The notes beneath the pieces are model-generated. The model saw only the letters and a program-made list of their open reading frames with translations, had not been told where the DNA came from and did not search any database. From Numida meleagris (taxonomy: Eukaryota > Chordata > Aves > Galliformes > Numididae), in the NCBI RefSeq assembly GCF_002078875.1, contig NC_034419.1, forward strand, positions 17,701,090-17,765,089: a DNA stretch of 64,000 nt. The letters run 5' to 3'. Shown here piece by piece: positions 24,585 to 38,510 of the stretch. The position numbers and the translations under genes are program-made. The stretch's first letter is position 1. Every line of letters begins with the position of its first letter.

Positions 24585-27500
24585 AGGACTGATGCTGGTT
24601 TAGTACAGGCTATGGTGCCCAGTGCTGGTGGTCACAGCAACCAATATACAGCCACAGAAGGTAGAAGAGTATTTGCTCAGGCAGAAGCATCGATGGACTT
24701 TAGCTTTCTCTCCCCTCCCCACTCCTTTGACTCCTTGTTCTTATCATAATGCAGGGGCTGTGCTGTAAATTGGATCAGAGAACAATCAGAGTTAAAAAAA
24801 ATATAACCTGCAGATATGTTGTGCTTTGAGTTTCTTAATCTGGATAATTACATCTGTCCTGCTTACGGCACAGCCCCCAAAACATGTGCAATCCACACCA
24901 TGGAGACTGGCAGCTGCAGCAGAAGGGAAAGCAGGGAAGGAGCCAGCAGGAAAGGCTTAGGGCAGCTTTGTTAATGGAGAGAAGTGTTTGTGCAACTTCA
25001 ACCTGAATTTTGAAGCTACATTAAAACTCTGTCATCAGTGCAGTTCTTAATTATTTGCACTTCAGTGCGTTATGCATACAAACTCATCAGCACTTGAGAC
25101 GCTTCCATCATCTGCTCACTTGTCAATTTGAGATTTTTGAAACTGAAATAGGTCTTCCTACACTGAAACCAGTGACTTGTTAGCAAGAGGGAGATTCAGT
25201 CTTCTCCTAAGGAAATCAGTCATTGCTGTGATCTTGAAGGCTTCTGCAGGCTAGCTGTTTTTTCAAGCTGGCTGTCAGTGGCAAGCTGGCTTTTAGTTGC
25301 TCATTTCAGTTCCTCCCTCTCCCCATGGGAAGCTTTTTCTTTATAAGTAAATGAAAATTAAAAAAGAAATCTGCCTCCATTAAAGATGCCATGTCTTTGC
25401 CGTCCATGCTCTTTCATCAGTAAAATAGAGGATGTGACTCCTTCCCACAGGGCAAGGTGTGGTTATGAACCACATGGAAATGGCATCTTTTAGGTTTTCT
25501 TCTAATAGTAGTGCCTGACATCTTTCCAGACACTTCCCTGCCTTGTAATTTATTGGAGAGCCTTTTTCCATATGCGTACTGAGGGGGAGAACAGCAAAAC
25601 TCAATTTCATTTTGTGACCATATTTTTTTTTTTATCCCAATTCAGGCAATCTCTTTGCTAAATAAAAGCTTCCCCATTAACACACAGGAAGATTCTACTT
25701 CTGGAAACATCACTTATACGTAGTTAGACAAAGAAGAGAATCTATCCTAATGGTGAGCCACCAGTATTGATCTGCAGTATGACATGCAGGGTAAGTCGCT
25801 TCGTATGAGGACAATTATTTGCAATTACAAGTAAAAATTAAAGAAAGTAAGACCCATCCTGTACAGTGTTTGCCTCTCTCATTTAACTTGTAATTGCTTT
25901 TATTGACAAGTTCTTCTTACTTCCCTGGAGTAGTGAGGTTATTAAGCAAATCTGTCTTTTTTGTACAAAATGATGATTTAACTGATTAAAACCATTTCAG
26001 TGTCGATACATTTTCATATAAGATTCTAATCCTGCATCCCACAGTGGGACTTTTTTCCATGTAAAGACATCTTAGACTGTGTAATGACAAATGGGGCACG
26101 ATTGGCTTTTTTTTTTTTCCTTTCTCAGATTTCGCAGCCATCTCTTTAGAAAATTACAGCTGTTGTCATTAAAAATGCAATACATCTCTCTACAATAACT
26201 GCTGTCATAATATTAATTTTTCTGAACAGGCATTATCAGTTTTACAGCATCGCTCACAGATTACACAAACACTTAGTGACACATGCAGATGGTTTAAGCT
26301 CTCTGCCTCAAGACCCGTGCTCAGGATTTCCCCACCAGCTTCCTGGGTTTCCATGGAGGTAGCTTTCCAACAAGGTAACACTCCCTGCAGGGACTTTGGC
26401 CACCTGAATTCAATGTACTAGCAGCCTTACAAACAGAGGGAGACTTTCAGAAGCACGCTAATTAGCCCAGGTTTGGTGATTGCCAGTGCTGGGGGTCTTT
26501 GCTGAGCCACTGCACTTGGATGCAGCTGATCAGAAATCCCTTCTTTCTGTAGCTGTGACGTGACTCTCACCTCTGCTACCCATTTTTTCTCCAAATTCTC
26601 ATTTCTTGCATTTCTTAAAAGAACAGCCAGTTATTACTCCCATTCCCATTTTTCTCCTTTCTTTATAATCTATTAGAAGTATTTCGTGAAGTAAGTGGGG
26701 GATTGCCTGCACAGTTGCTTCATTTCTAGCAAAGCTCCCAAACAAGGGGGAGGCACATTAGGTATGCTCAATGAGGTTCATTTCAAATTGAAAACGTTTC
26801 ATGCTCTGTTGTTTTACTTCAAGTCATGAAGTATCTGAATCTAATTTATATACATTTTCCCAAACTTCTGAAGTATTTTTTAACACTCTTTCAAACTCCT
26901 TTTTCTTTACCTAAGTGTATCTCATGTCCCATTTGTAATAGTCTGCTGAATTCATTAGATACTGGGAACCATCTGTTAAAAATTTGCCCAGAACAAATCC
27001 AGTTTGAGAAAGATAAGGAGGCATAACTGTGACTTTCTCTTGAGCTAATAGCTAGATTTTTGTGAAAGGGTTTGAATCAGATGCACTTGAGATTTTACCC
27101 TTATTTTGAGAAGACAGGAGCGTTGGTTAATTAAAATAAGAAGATATTTCCTTAGTCTCCAAAGAATATTTATAAATCACATACAAAATTGGAAGTAATT
27201 TATCACTGATGCTCTATGAAATTCAGCTGTATATCCATCTGGCCATGGTGCTTTAGTAGGTAATATTGCTTGCAGGGCACTTTTTATTGCTTATCTCTCA
27301 TGAGGGTTATCTAAGTATTGCCTCGATAATGCTGGCAGCTCTATTTCATCCACAAAATAATAAATGGATCACTTCTGTTTCTGCAGTATGTAATTCAGGA
27401 TGAGGAAAAAAAAATTATTCATTTGTATCTTTTAACTTTTTGCATAAAACCTCTTACGAATGGAAATCCATTGATTTTGTTATCCTTTACAGGAGCACAT

Positions 27501-29015
27501 GGCTTTGAAGGGCTGCTAGGATATTCAGGTGCTTTTTATGCAGAGCCCAAAGTAAAATAAAGGTAGAGAGGGCCTAACATAAAAACAAAACACCTGCCAA
27601 ATTTTTGGTCTAATAAAACCCTGAGCTATGTTACTTAAGCTCAAATCTAAATGAAAGAATTGGTTTAAAATGTATGGATTTTAGCACATGTAAATGCATG
27701 CAAGAATAGAGGTCATAGTGCTTTTGATGAACACAAGCTTGGGAGCCGGAAACATTTAGGAAAGAAAAAAAGTCATCTTTTCAAGATAAGGTTGAAGTCC
27801 AATTAAGAGTTGTAGAGATGTGATGGTTTAGATAAATACCAGTTATCAGATAAAGCGCTGCTTTGTTGTCAAACAAGCCTGAAACCAATTAAGCATTTAG
27901 CAGACGGGTACTGGCAGTATGTAGCACTGTGAGGGCATGCAGCTACAAAAAGCAGCACAAGGCTGCCCTTTTTTTTTTTTTCTTCTCCTTTTTCTCTGAT
28001 TTTCCTCAAGACATATTGTAGAAAATGCTATTAAGGAAGATCTGCATGATATTAGAGTGTTTTCAAAGAAGATATGGACAAAAAAACACCAACGAGGTAA
28101 GGGCACAGATTTGAAACGTGTTGTGTCCACTGTGGCAGAGCCTTGGGGTCTGTCCCTGTGATAGCACCTGGCAGCGGGCACTGTGTGGGTCTGGGCTCAG
28201 TGGGTCAAGAGAGGTAGTTATGGTGTTCATCTATACGTATTGCTTCCCACAGAAAAATTGTTTTCAGAAGTAGCTCAAGTAAAGAATTTCCCCTATCCCT
28301 GTTCAAGGGAAAGAGGTGTTGCTGGAAGTCCTGCGTGCTGTTTACTGTTCTGTTGTTTTTGTGTGTTTTTTTTTCCTGCTTTTAAATTAGATATATCTGA
28401 TGGTTTCAGCTGCTAGGGTTTTATCCCTGAATGAGGGACCTCATTTACTCACTGGAGATATAAAATAGTTTTTTCGGGACCAGTCCCTGACCTGCTGCTG
28501 TCAGTGAAAGCTTTCAGGAAAAGTCAGCCCCTTCATTTTGAAGGGTGTTATTTGATTTTTAATTTCCAGCAACCTTCAAATATTACTATAACAATCACTC
28601 ACTTGCTTTCTTACTGCTCCCCAAAAGAGGAAAACAAATCCCAGCCAAATCTGTTTTTCAAGTATTCATATGGTGTTACTGCACTGAAGTCCCCAAACAA
28701 TCAGAGGAGAGCTGAGGTCAGACTTGTTTCTTCCTGGGCTCTATGCTTCCTGCTCAATGTTGTACCAAATAAAAATAGATATATAATCTCTATGTCCAAT
28801 CTGAAATAAATGCAGGGATACGATGGAATCTTAAAATCTAGAAGCGAGGTGCCATGTTGCACAGTGCTGATGCTGACTTATGTGGGCTGAGGGGATGGGT
28901 GAGGAAGAGCTCAGGAAGGTGCTTGTTGATGGATGAGGGAGCAGTGGGATTTCTATGGCTGTTACTGTTCGTACTGGTGTGTTGCTTGCAGATAATGTGA
29001 TATTACGATGACTAA

Positions 29016-29042
29016 AATGCTCTAGTAGTAAACTAGAGCATT
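29016..29042. repeat. short perfect hairpin, 11-bp stem
   Basis: The stem is AATGCTCTAGT pairing exactly with its reverse complement across a 5-nt loop (agtaa). It could be a fold-back remnant or a small structured RNA element. There is no downstream T run to make it a terminator, and the stem is far shorter than a typical pre-miRNA. Confidence 0.85.
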
Positions 29043-32000
29043 AGAGGTATTTGCTTAGCACTCAGTTTCACCTTCTAGATGCATATGAGCACGCTTATAC
29101 AGGAACTAATTTGACAAGGGATGACATGTGGGAGAAACCTCAAAAGGCTTCTTAATGCAGCTCATCAATTGCAAACAAATTGTGACCACGTTCCGCTGAA
29201 TTCAAGGAAGCAAGTTGTTTTTTGCTATATTCAAGTCCTTTAATCATTCAGTATTTATCAGCTTCTGTGAATATGCTTTTGTAAATCTTTGGGGTGTGGG
29301 TGTTCTACCTTTGGACATCTCTATTTCCATATTAACAAGCGTTATCTCCTACAATTTAGTTATCTTGTGGTGTCTGCTTTCAGCCAACACCAGAGCAACC
29401 CATGTAACTCAGGTGGCCAGGTTCCATGCTGTAAATACTGAGTGTTCAATCATCAGTGCCATGGGGCTGCAAAGGGCCACGCATAGAGAGGTCTAGCCCT
29501 GACCCTCATTGAACAGCTGTCAGCAATCTGCAGCAATGCTGATCAGATCACAGCAATTCATGAACAGGAGAAAGGCTCAGTTACCTGCACAGCTTATCTG
29601 CAAAGATTCAATCCGTAAGATCTGATCTCTAGTATTCATGATTTAGGGAAGGCAAAAAAACAAAGAGATTCTTATCTGCTTTGAGCAGATCCTGCAGAAG
29701 GGTTTGAGTACTGTTTCCATGAATCTGAAAACGTATAGACTATTGTAATGTTGCCATAGCTTTAATGATTTCCAGTAACTTTATCCTTTACGGACGGAGC
29801 TGCTGATTGTTCATGTGAATCTCAGGTTTGGATTAGAAAACGAGAAGCTAATTTGCTATCCCCCATAGTCAGAAAAGAAAAATTGCAATGTAAAGGAGGG
29901 GCAATCTCATCTAGAGAACCTGGAAGCAAATGAAAAGAATCAAGAAAGTATTATTTGTTTTTTTTTTTGCAAATCAGATTTATTAGCTAATCTCAAGGTG
30001 TTATTATGTAAGTTGGAGACAAGTAAGATTGTTATGTTTTGCAGCAGTGTACTGGAAAGCTTGAAATCTACAGCTATGCAGAAATGGAGAAGCATACAGA
30101 GGAATAGGTGCTTGAAATAATTCAGTGAAATAGGAAGGAACTCGATCGCACAGGATTTTCATGTTATCAGCAGTTCTGGGAATTGATTGGTTTTCCTGCA
30201 GTCAGTTTTTCCAGCAGAAAAAGACCAGGGAAACACTTGAATAGCACGTGCATCTTTTTATTTTATTTAGTATAATTTACAGATTTCCACTGCTTCTCTT
30301 GTGGTTTATTGAGTGAGAGTGAAAGCAAAAACCAAAGTGTCCATTGATTGTCCTTCCTCTTTGATAACAGAGGAGAAAGGCAAATGTAGGCACCACGCTT
30401 GCACATGCAGTGTGATCTGCAAGGCTCTTGCAAGTGTATTTCGTTTCGCACCATGACTGTTCTTGCAAAAGTAGATTATTGTATTACAAATGAAAGATTA
30501 AATGTAAATGTTTGTTTTTATACAAACTTATCAATTACTTAGGCAAAATATTTCTACTTTCCATTCTGATTTTCCATTCATTTAAAAAAAAAGAAAAAAC
30601 CTGTGAATTACACTTCCTAACATATTTCTTCTCCAAAACACCCCAAAAGCACATTCCAACTTCTGGCAGCCTTCACTTCAGCTCACATGTTATCTACAGT
30701 AACTTAACAGACACGATAGAATTCAGCACAAAATAGCATAATCAGACACAGTGTCATCTCTTTAAGTTTTGAAAGTGTGGAAGAAACATTTCTAAGCGTT
30801 TAACTCATTTAGTAAAACTCAAGCGCTCCAGAATAAACTGTGGGTGTTTTGATCGACGTAGGATTTGAGCCAGAACTCTCAAATCTCTGCAGAACTTACT
30901 TGGTAAAGTAACTTTGAATTTATATTCTGTGTTGCTGTCAAGAAATTAAATCACAAATCTGGAACAGTTCTACACAGTTGTGTAGAAACAATGGAATGGA
31001 ACTCTGTCATTTGTTGTTAATCAAAATCCACGAGACATGCCTCTGGAGCATGGTTCTACACATAAAACTGATAGCATTATGGCCTTTGATTTAAGTTTTG
31101 ATAATACTACATCCCGTAAGTAATTTTTTTTAAATCTCAGAATTATACAAAACCTTCTAATTCTTTTTTTTAGTGGCTCCAAGCCTTAGCTCAGAACATC
31201 TTAACTTCTGTGGGACTGTGTAAGTCCGGAGCTGGATCATGACCACTCTGGCATTTCATTTTCACAAACAAAATCCTGACTTTCTGTAAGCTCGTGGTGA
31301 AACTCTGCCAATTCAGAGATGGAAAGATAACCCTAAGATACTTATTACATTTTTCATTATTTTCAAACATTATGAAAAATAAGCATTATGTATTTAATTC
31401 ATGAGTGTGTTTCTCATTCTGAGAGTGAAGAAAAGGGCTGGAAATAATGCTTATTGTACACAGCTGTTTCAGTTGGTGTTCCAGCAGTGATCACTGCTTG
31501 TATTTGCCTTTGAGGAGTGTGGAGGTAGGGCCTGAGTATCACCTAAAGATAGGAGAAAGTCTTCTCACCTGAACTGTGAATGCATCAAACACAAAGAGTG
31601 TTTGGGCTTCACTGGGTTTGCTTTGGGCTCCGTTCAGTTGAGACTTGCAGCTGGGGTTCATCCTGTGCCCAGATGTGGGGGTTTACACTTCACATTACAA
31701 CTTGGGGCCTCTACTTGTGCCTTGCAAACATGCACTCTCTTTCTGCTTTATGCACCTAGCAAATCCTAATTTTCAGAAGGCAGGAGGTGTTCTGAGATGC
31801 TAAAGTCATTCCAAAGGCTTGATGCGAATCCGCAACCAAAATGGTTCAGTTAACTACAAAGTTAATGCAGTTTGCTTTTTTCTCTTCTTTAAAACTCTGA
31901 TGCATAAAAAAGCAAATAAAGGTGAATAGCACAACAATCTACCATTGCAAGTCTCCACATTGTTACTTTAATGATGCACAATCTGTTAGCTATCTGAAGA

Positions 32001-35000
32001 CTGTAAACAGACTAATATTTCGAGAAGTATGGGATAAATCACCCATTTAGAAGCAGTGAAGAGAAAATGATGAAGCTCCAAGTGAGTTGTGAAGCAGTGA
32101 ATAAGAATGTATTACACCACAGGAAACCATCAATATTTGTTTATTATGTCAGTGTGAGAAATAAATCTGTTAGCTAATTTGTATTCTCGTCAGTTAATTC
32201 CACTGCTTCAGCATGAGTTTTTGTGTTTCGGTTTGACTGCTACACAGCTGCTTAATGGTGCTATCAAATATTCTGAAGTCATGGTCTCCTGGAGATAGGG
32301 AGACACTGCAATGCATCATATCAATCCTGCATTTCTTTAGGTGTCACTCCAATGCTTTGTACCTCTTTGTCTTCTTCTGTATGGTATTTATCTGATATAG
32401 TGGTGTTCCTGACTTACTATGGCCAGCCTCTTCATAAACCAGTGCCAGAATTCAGTGCATTGAACAAAAGGGCTTAATGCATGCCTAAACTTACCTTCTT
32501 TGGACTGCTCCTTCTTGATGAGCTGTTGCTTTGAAAATGCTAGTCAGTGTGAGTCCAAAGTGGCCCCTGGTTTCAGCAACGTGAGTTTGATTTACAGACC
32601 GACAGCATCACCATGGATCATCTGATGGAGGTGCAGTTGCTAGCAGCAGTGCAACTGAACTTTGCGGTGGCACTGAAACAACGGTTTGTTGTTCTTCTGG
32701 ATGCTTTTTATTTTCTCTTAAATTCATTTTTTTTTCCCTTTGCTGGTGAGATTGCCATTTCCATTTTTGAGCTACTAAGTGATCTGCATAAAAGCTGTTG
32801 GCTCATGTTCCGTTGGCAGCTAGAAGTCAAAATCTAAATGGCTATGTACACGTCTGCATGCTGGCATTAAAGGAATGGGAAGGGAAAAGATGGTATTTTG
32901 TCCTTTACAAGTTGTGCAGCTGAAAAGGCAAAGTTGTTACAAGTTTCCATGAACTTGACCTGAGACTTGCAATCTGAAAGTTTTCTTGGAGAACCAAGTT
33001 AATTTTTCTGCAAGTTGTTCAGGCCAGCTGCCCATTTTATGAAACTGGATCAGGAATCAGATAGCTTATTTAGTTTTCTGCTTCTCTCAAATTCTTCTGC
33101 CAACAAATATTATCTGAATTGTTTGTTCAGAAAAGATTTTGTAAAGGTCTTTTTAAAAACCTCATTTCAAAAACCTGCTGTAAAGGGCTGCAAAGGTTAT
33201 GAGGGTTTGCTTTGACTCCCACTACCATTTCTTCATTGATCATCTAATTTTTGCCATTTAATAAATGTCTGCATAACTGCAAGACAGAAGTTGGATTGAT
33301 TCTAACCACTGGACTGAAGGCATTTCAGCAAAGCAAAGAAAACAAACACTGGAATAATGTGAAATAAAGATGGAAGGAATCTTAATCCCCAATGAAGTAT
33401 ATTTTAGAAGTCCATGGAACAAATGGGTAAAAAATGGGGGGGGAGGAAGGAAAATATTTTTGTGTGAAAAGAGGAAGTATTCATTGTAATAAGTATTTTT
33501 TAAATGGTAAATGTCTTCCTTTGCGACGTTTAGCTGTTGATAAAGGCTTCCAAACTCATATCCAAAATCTTCCAATCTCCAAACTGAAAAATTCTTCTCT
33601 GAGAGTCCATGTGCATGCAGATAATAAAGTAGGATGAGGAGAAGTGAAGAATTGCAAGTAAATTCAAGGAATTAATAATTTATTTGACAATTCAGACAAA
33701 AAAATAGCATGCAGGATGAAGCTACTATCTTCAAATGGAATACTGAACAATATGAGTCTTCAGTCTAAATTATAAGGGATTCCTGTTTCAGAGAAAGCAA
33801 CAAACAAGAATTGTGTAAAGACATATCTGGTTCCCAGGAAGCCATCAGGGATAAGAAGCTAACCCAAATGAACAATTTGCCATGAAGAATGTGTTAGTAC
33901 TACTTTCCTTGCAATCTGTGCATCTAAGAAGTGGGTTTTTCAGTTCTTTCTGATGAGAGAACGCTCGTGACCTCCTCACCACACACGAGCAGCAGATGCA
34001 GCGTGGCGTGGTCTGAATCATACGCTTTGCAAGTGGGGAAAAAAAGTGACAACTTCTCATATCTTCTGGACTTCTGCACTCTCTGTAACAAAGATGTGCC
34101 AAGGACACTTCATTGCCCTGTGGCAGTAAAGAACAGAGTAAGAACCCACACAAACACACCCAGGTTTCTTGGCCATCAGCTCTCTTATTTCCTTCTCAGC
34201 AGGGAAGAGCAGTGCTGTCACAAGGATTGCACACTCTTCAAAGAGATTTGTATTGTACTGAACCAAGCTTGTTCATACCGCTGGGGTTATACTGTGTAGC
34301 ATGAACAAGCATCTCTGCTTTCCGTATTGCGCTAGAAGTCAATGTATTGAATCGTAGCAGTAAAAGTGACAAATACTTTTTCTCTTTTTTTAATTGCATT
34401 TCAACATGAAAGGAAAAAATCACTGAGCCCTTCAGAACTTGGAATATCCTTGACCTCTAGATGTCTTTCTGAATAAAATCATTCCAAATTTCATTACTTG
34501 TTTGCAGATTATCAGGTGCATTATGCCTTCATTGGTTCATTTAAATCTCTGCACATTCCAGAGAGTCATTTTAGTGTCAGTTGATTTACTAGCTGTAAAA
34601 TTTCAAATAAAGAAAGGAAGACAAGGACAGCTATGTTTGCTATACCTGCAATATAAAAGAAGCTATAGAGAAGTTAAACAATAATTCAAAATTATATCTA
34701 AACAGACAAAAGGAAAATCTCAAGGTCTTATTCTCCACTTGTGAAAATCTCTATAGCGCTTAGTAAAAAATATGAAGGAGAAGTAAACAATGTAATACAA
34801 GGCAAATAACATTGGGGTAAGGAGGAAACTGCCATCATTGCAGAGTCTACAAACAAAAGGATTAGGACATTGACAAGACAATATGTAATTTTATCAAATA
34901 TCTTTCAGTGGCATCTTTGTTGAGAAGAAAATCTTGTATACAATAAAAGCAAGTAAATTGATTCCAAGTTCAACTATTTTGAATGAAAAGAAATGCACAA

Positions 35001-35331
35001 ATGGCGCTGTCATAAAATCTATTAATCATGTTCCACAATTCAAGAATGGCTACAAATACTCTTTATCCCCATATCCCGTGGGGCATATTAATGTAATCCT
35101 TTTAGGATGGATAGGATACAAAGAAATAAATCCTACTCCCTTTTCCAGAAGTGCAGGAAGGGCACTGGTAGCAGAACAGATACGATTTCACTTTGCATGG
35201 GTGAGACCATATACTGACCTTTGTATTACTGCTTGGAACAAAGATGGGCCCCTAGTGCAGTTCACTGCAATGCCAATGCAGGAGCAGGAGACTGTGTAGC
35301 TCTCCTAAGCCAGTTACAGTATAGATTTTCT

Positions 35332-35360
35332 GGGGGGGGGGGAAGGGGGGAAAAAAAAAA
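35332..35360. repeat. G-run plus A-run purine tract
   Basis: A run of ten or more G is followed by AA, a second G6 run and A10. It is homopurine over about 30 bases and could adopt unusual structure, but it is probably simple slippage. Confidence 0.85.
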
Positions 35361-37300
35361 GAGGCAGTTCTTCACAATTGCTAATATATGGACCAACTGA
35401 AAAGGAAATGGATCTCAATAGATACCTGTAGACCCAGCGTGCTCTTGAGAGAAGTATTTGGTGCCAAGGATAGTGATCAGAAACCTGTCTAAACATATCC
35501 TTGAGAAAATGAAAGCTCCGTTAAGAGTAATTAGTTATCTTGATTCTTTCTCAGTTTAGAAAAAATCATGAGCAGTGCACCAAGGAATATTCACGTTGTC
35601 TGTGTAGGAAGAATCTCATATGAAGCTCCATAGCTGCTTTCCTGTAACGTAATGTTTTCTTATTAGCTCATTTAAGTGATGTGATTAAGATATTAACTCC
35701 ATATTTTAAAACTTTTGGTGAAGTATCAGTTTGGTTTGGCACCTACTGAAATTGAATATAGTTGTATTTCCTATTTGTGATGCAGTCCCTAAGTCTAATC
35801 TGGGCAATTCTTAGTCCAGGTTTAGAGCTATAGGCTCCCAAGCTGGAAAATGAGATCGTTAGGTTTTTAGCCTCTGCAGCAGAAAACCAATATAGAATCC
35901 TTCTGAGCCAAATATATTATGGATCCGAGGAGCTGCTCTGTGGGTTCACTCACTGAGACTAATCTTACTCCTGGCTGAGGGTAAACCTTGGAGTAAAGGC
36001 AGATTTGGAAGGAAGGTGAGGAAATGTCAAAGAACTGTGTGCAGCAATTCCATAATCTTTTAACGTTGGTCTTTGAAGTATACGTGATACAATACCACCA
36101 AGAAAAAGCCTTCTAGCTGAAGTTCAGTCTTAAAAGGACTTTCGAATGGAATCTGTCAATGAGTTATTTAGGCTGTTCTTTTCAAACTGGTAGAAAAATT
36201 GTATGTCTGCAGTCTGCCTCATCAGTGCGAAAAGCAACGTGGGTACTTTTTTCTATCATCAATCATCTTTAATTAATATTAGCGAATCATTTACTCCTTC
36301 GTTGAATGAAACCCATACTGAGTGTGATAATCATGACATGCATAACACGGTGAACAAAGCACTACGTTCCTGGAGTTTGACAGACAGTTGAGGAGGTTTT
36401 AGGAAAATTAAAAATAGTATCTCTAAGGGAATCATGGGTAAGATTAGTGTTTTTGTGGTTTCTCTTTATGTAGGGACAATATTTTCTAAAGACTGGAAAT
36501 CCAAACCTTATTTCCACGTGTCAATACTGTGTGTACCAAAAATTGTATTCTATAGAGAACGGTTTTTTTATCTGATCTCACATAGAAATCATCATTCAAG
36601 GGTGTTCAGGCACAGTATTTCCTCAGGATGTTTTGGGCCTAAAATGTGCAAAGCAGTTGTGTGCTCCCATCTATTTTTATGCATTGTATTAAATGTCTTT
36701 AATGTGTCTTAGGCTGTTACGGCTTAGTAAGTGTTGGATCCTCATAGAAGGCAGTAGAGAAAAAGTAATGTGAGCACGATATACTTCCCTGTCTGTATGT
36801 AACTATGTTTTTCTATAGGTAGTCAATGTGCTGGCTATTACAATTTTGCACTCATCTAGAGAGTTTTCTTTAAGATCAGAAGATAAAGGCTTGTCTCCGT
36901 ATAACTGACTCTCAGATCCATCTGAATGCATCCATTCTCTTTCCATCTTTGTGTAACAAATGGCTTTCTCTTTCCATAATAACATTAACAATTACATGGA
37001 TTTTGTTCTTATGATAAGCTTATACATAGATTATAATAACTGGACAAAGTGAGTGTAGCTTCCTTCTTGCAGTTAAGGATTTTAGTGTAAACATTTCCTT
37101 TTCCGACAGCATTGTGTTCTTTCGTGGTGTTGGTAACTGCAGGTTTGGTTGCAGTAGATACTTCTCATTTTCATAATTTACAGTGAAATATTTCTTACAT
37201 GTGCAGGGAATCATTTTTCTAAAAATACTGACCATGTCTCCAAGCTTACTCAAGGTCATGTTTTGCTGCTGTTAGGTTTTGGAGGGTTGAGGTTTGGTTT

Positions 37301-37328
37301 GTTTTTTTTTTTTTGTTTTTTTTTTTTT
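37301..37328. repeat. T-rich tract
   Basis: Two T runs are separated by one G, ending in TTTAG. There is no associated retroposed body on the minus strand that I can recognise. Confidence 0.85.
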
Positions 37329-38439
37329 AGGAGTGTGCAGAATAGCAAGATAAGAAAGAGAACAGAATAATCTTTGTTGGCCCAATTGTGAACTTTGCTA
37401 TCATTATGAATTGGCAGCAACTCCAAAAGACATTTTCATTTTAATGGATTTTCATCCATCTTATTTCAGCCACTGCATCCTGAACCTGTCTTGCTTTCCT
37501 TTGCTTAGCAGAAACATTGCTAAGGCTCACTCTGGGTAGTAGGTAGTAGGTCATGTAGCACTGAGACAAGTATCTCATCTTCCCCATAGTGAAGCTGAGA
37601 ATATCTTAAGCTTCTTTATTTTTTATGAAACAGAAGTTCAAAAGTTCATCTTACACAGACTTCAGCTGTGCTGAGGAAGAAAAGGAAAGTCCTTAAGAGA
37701 TAAATAGTGTAACAATGAGAAAATGAAAAACAGCCTTGGCAAGGATGACTCCTTTTAATTAGGCTAAGATTAAAGCTTTTCTTCACTCCCTCTTTGGGAG
37801 TGTGGATATGCATGCCTTTTGGGTAATCTTAAAAGACAGAGAATGGAGGAGAAAGATTTGAAGTCTGTGCTTCTTGTTGGGAAGAGAAATTTGGAAGTTT
37901 GTTTCATCCCAAATAATGATGGAATTTGTGGTATAAGGCTGCATTCTACGCTACCTCAGAATAGATTCTAGGAAAGTATTATTTGGAATGAATGCACAAG
38001 AAAAACTTTGCATTCAATTCACCTACAATCCCAAGTCTGTGTTCTTTCATATTAATTGACTTCCTGTTTGAAATCATCTTTGAATGCGTGCGTATTTTAT
38101 GGGGGGCAGCCTTTGTTCTGCTTTAAAAAGCTAAGAGCTCTAATTGCGAGGAAAGCTCCAGGGCAGCTATTGATTATCTCAACAAGTTTATATTGTTAAG
38201 GTAAGTGTAGACTCCATGTAGTTTTGACCTCACCTAGATCCCATATTCGATTATCCTTCATTCACAGCGTCCGCCCCACAGTGGGACAAACCTTATGGCC
38301 TCTCTTCGTTATTTTCTAATTTCTATTCTTTGAACTATCTTCCTACAGAAAATACTGACCACTTAAAACCAAAGAGAAACACAGTGATGATGATCTACCA
38401 GAATACAAACCATATTCTACCTTTAAGGTGGAGTGTTTC

Positions 38440-38510
38440 CCCTTGTTCAGTGGAAGGTCAGATTAGATGATGATAATAAGCTCTTCTTGCCCAAAGATCT
38501 CTAAATTAAG
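38440..38510 (+). mobile_element. old CR1 LINE 3' relic
   Basis: The phrase ggaaggtcagattagatgat, followed after a short gap by cttcttgccc and agatct, matches the 3' end of older CR1 subfamilies, where ggtcagactagatgatcata is followed by a pyrimidine-rich segment. Only about 70 bp are recognisable and the divergence is high, so this is an old fossil. Confidence 0.5.

Larger units (their letters stand above)
24585..38439. other. gene-free region
   Basis: No gene is supportable across this AT-rich stretch. Open frames are short and unrecognised. The plus-strand frame at 34934-35299 (121 codons) is one of the longer ones and has fairly protein-like composition, but I cannot assign it to any family. 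Purine tracts lie at 33437-33456 and 35332-35360, and T-rich runs near 26108 and 27969. The long quiet stretch with few recognisable repeats is consistent with a gene desert or a large intron. Confidence 0.5.
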
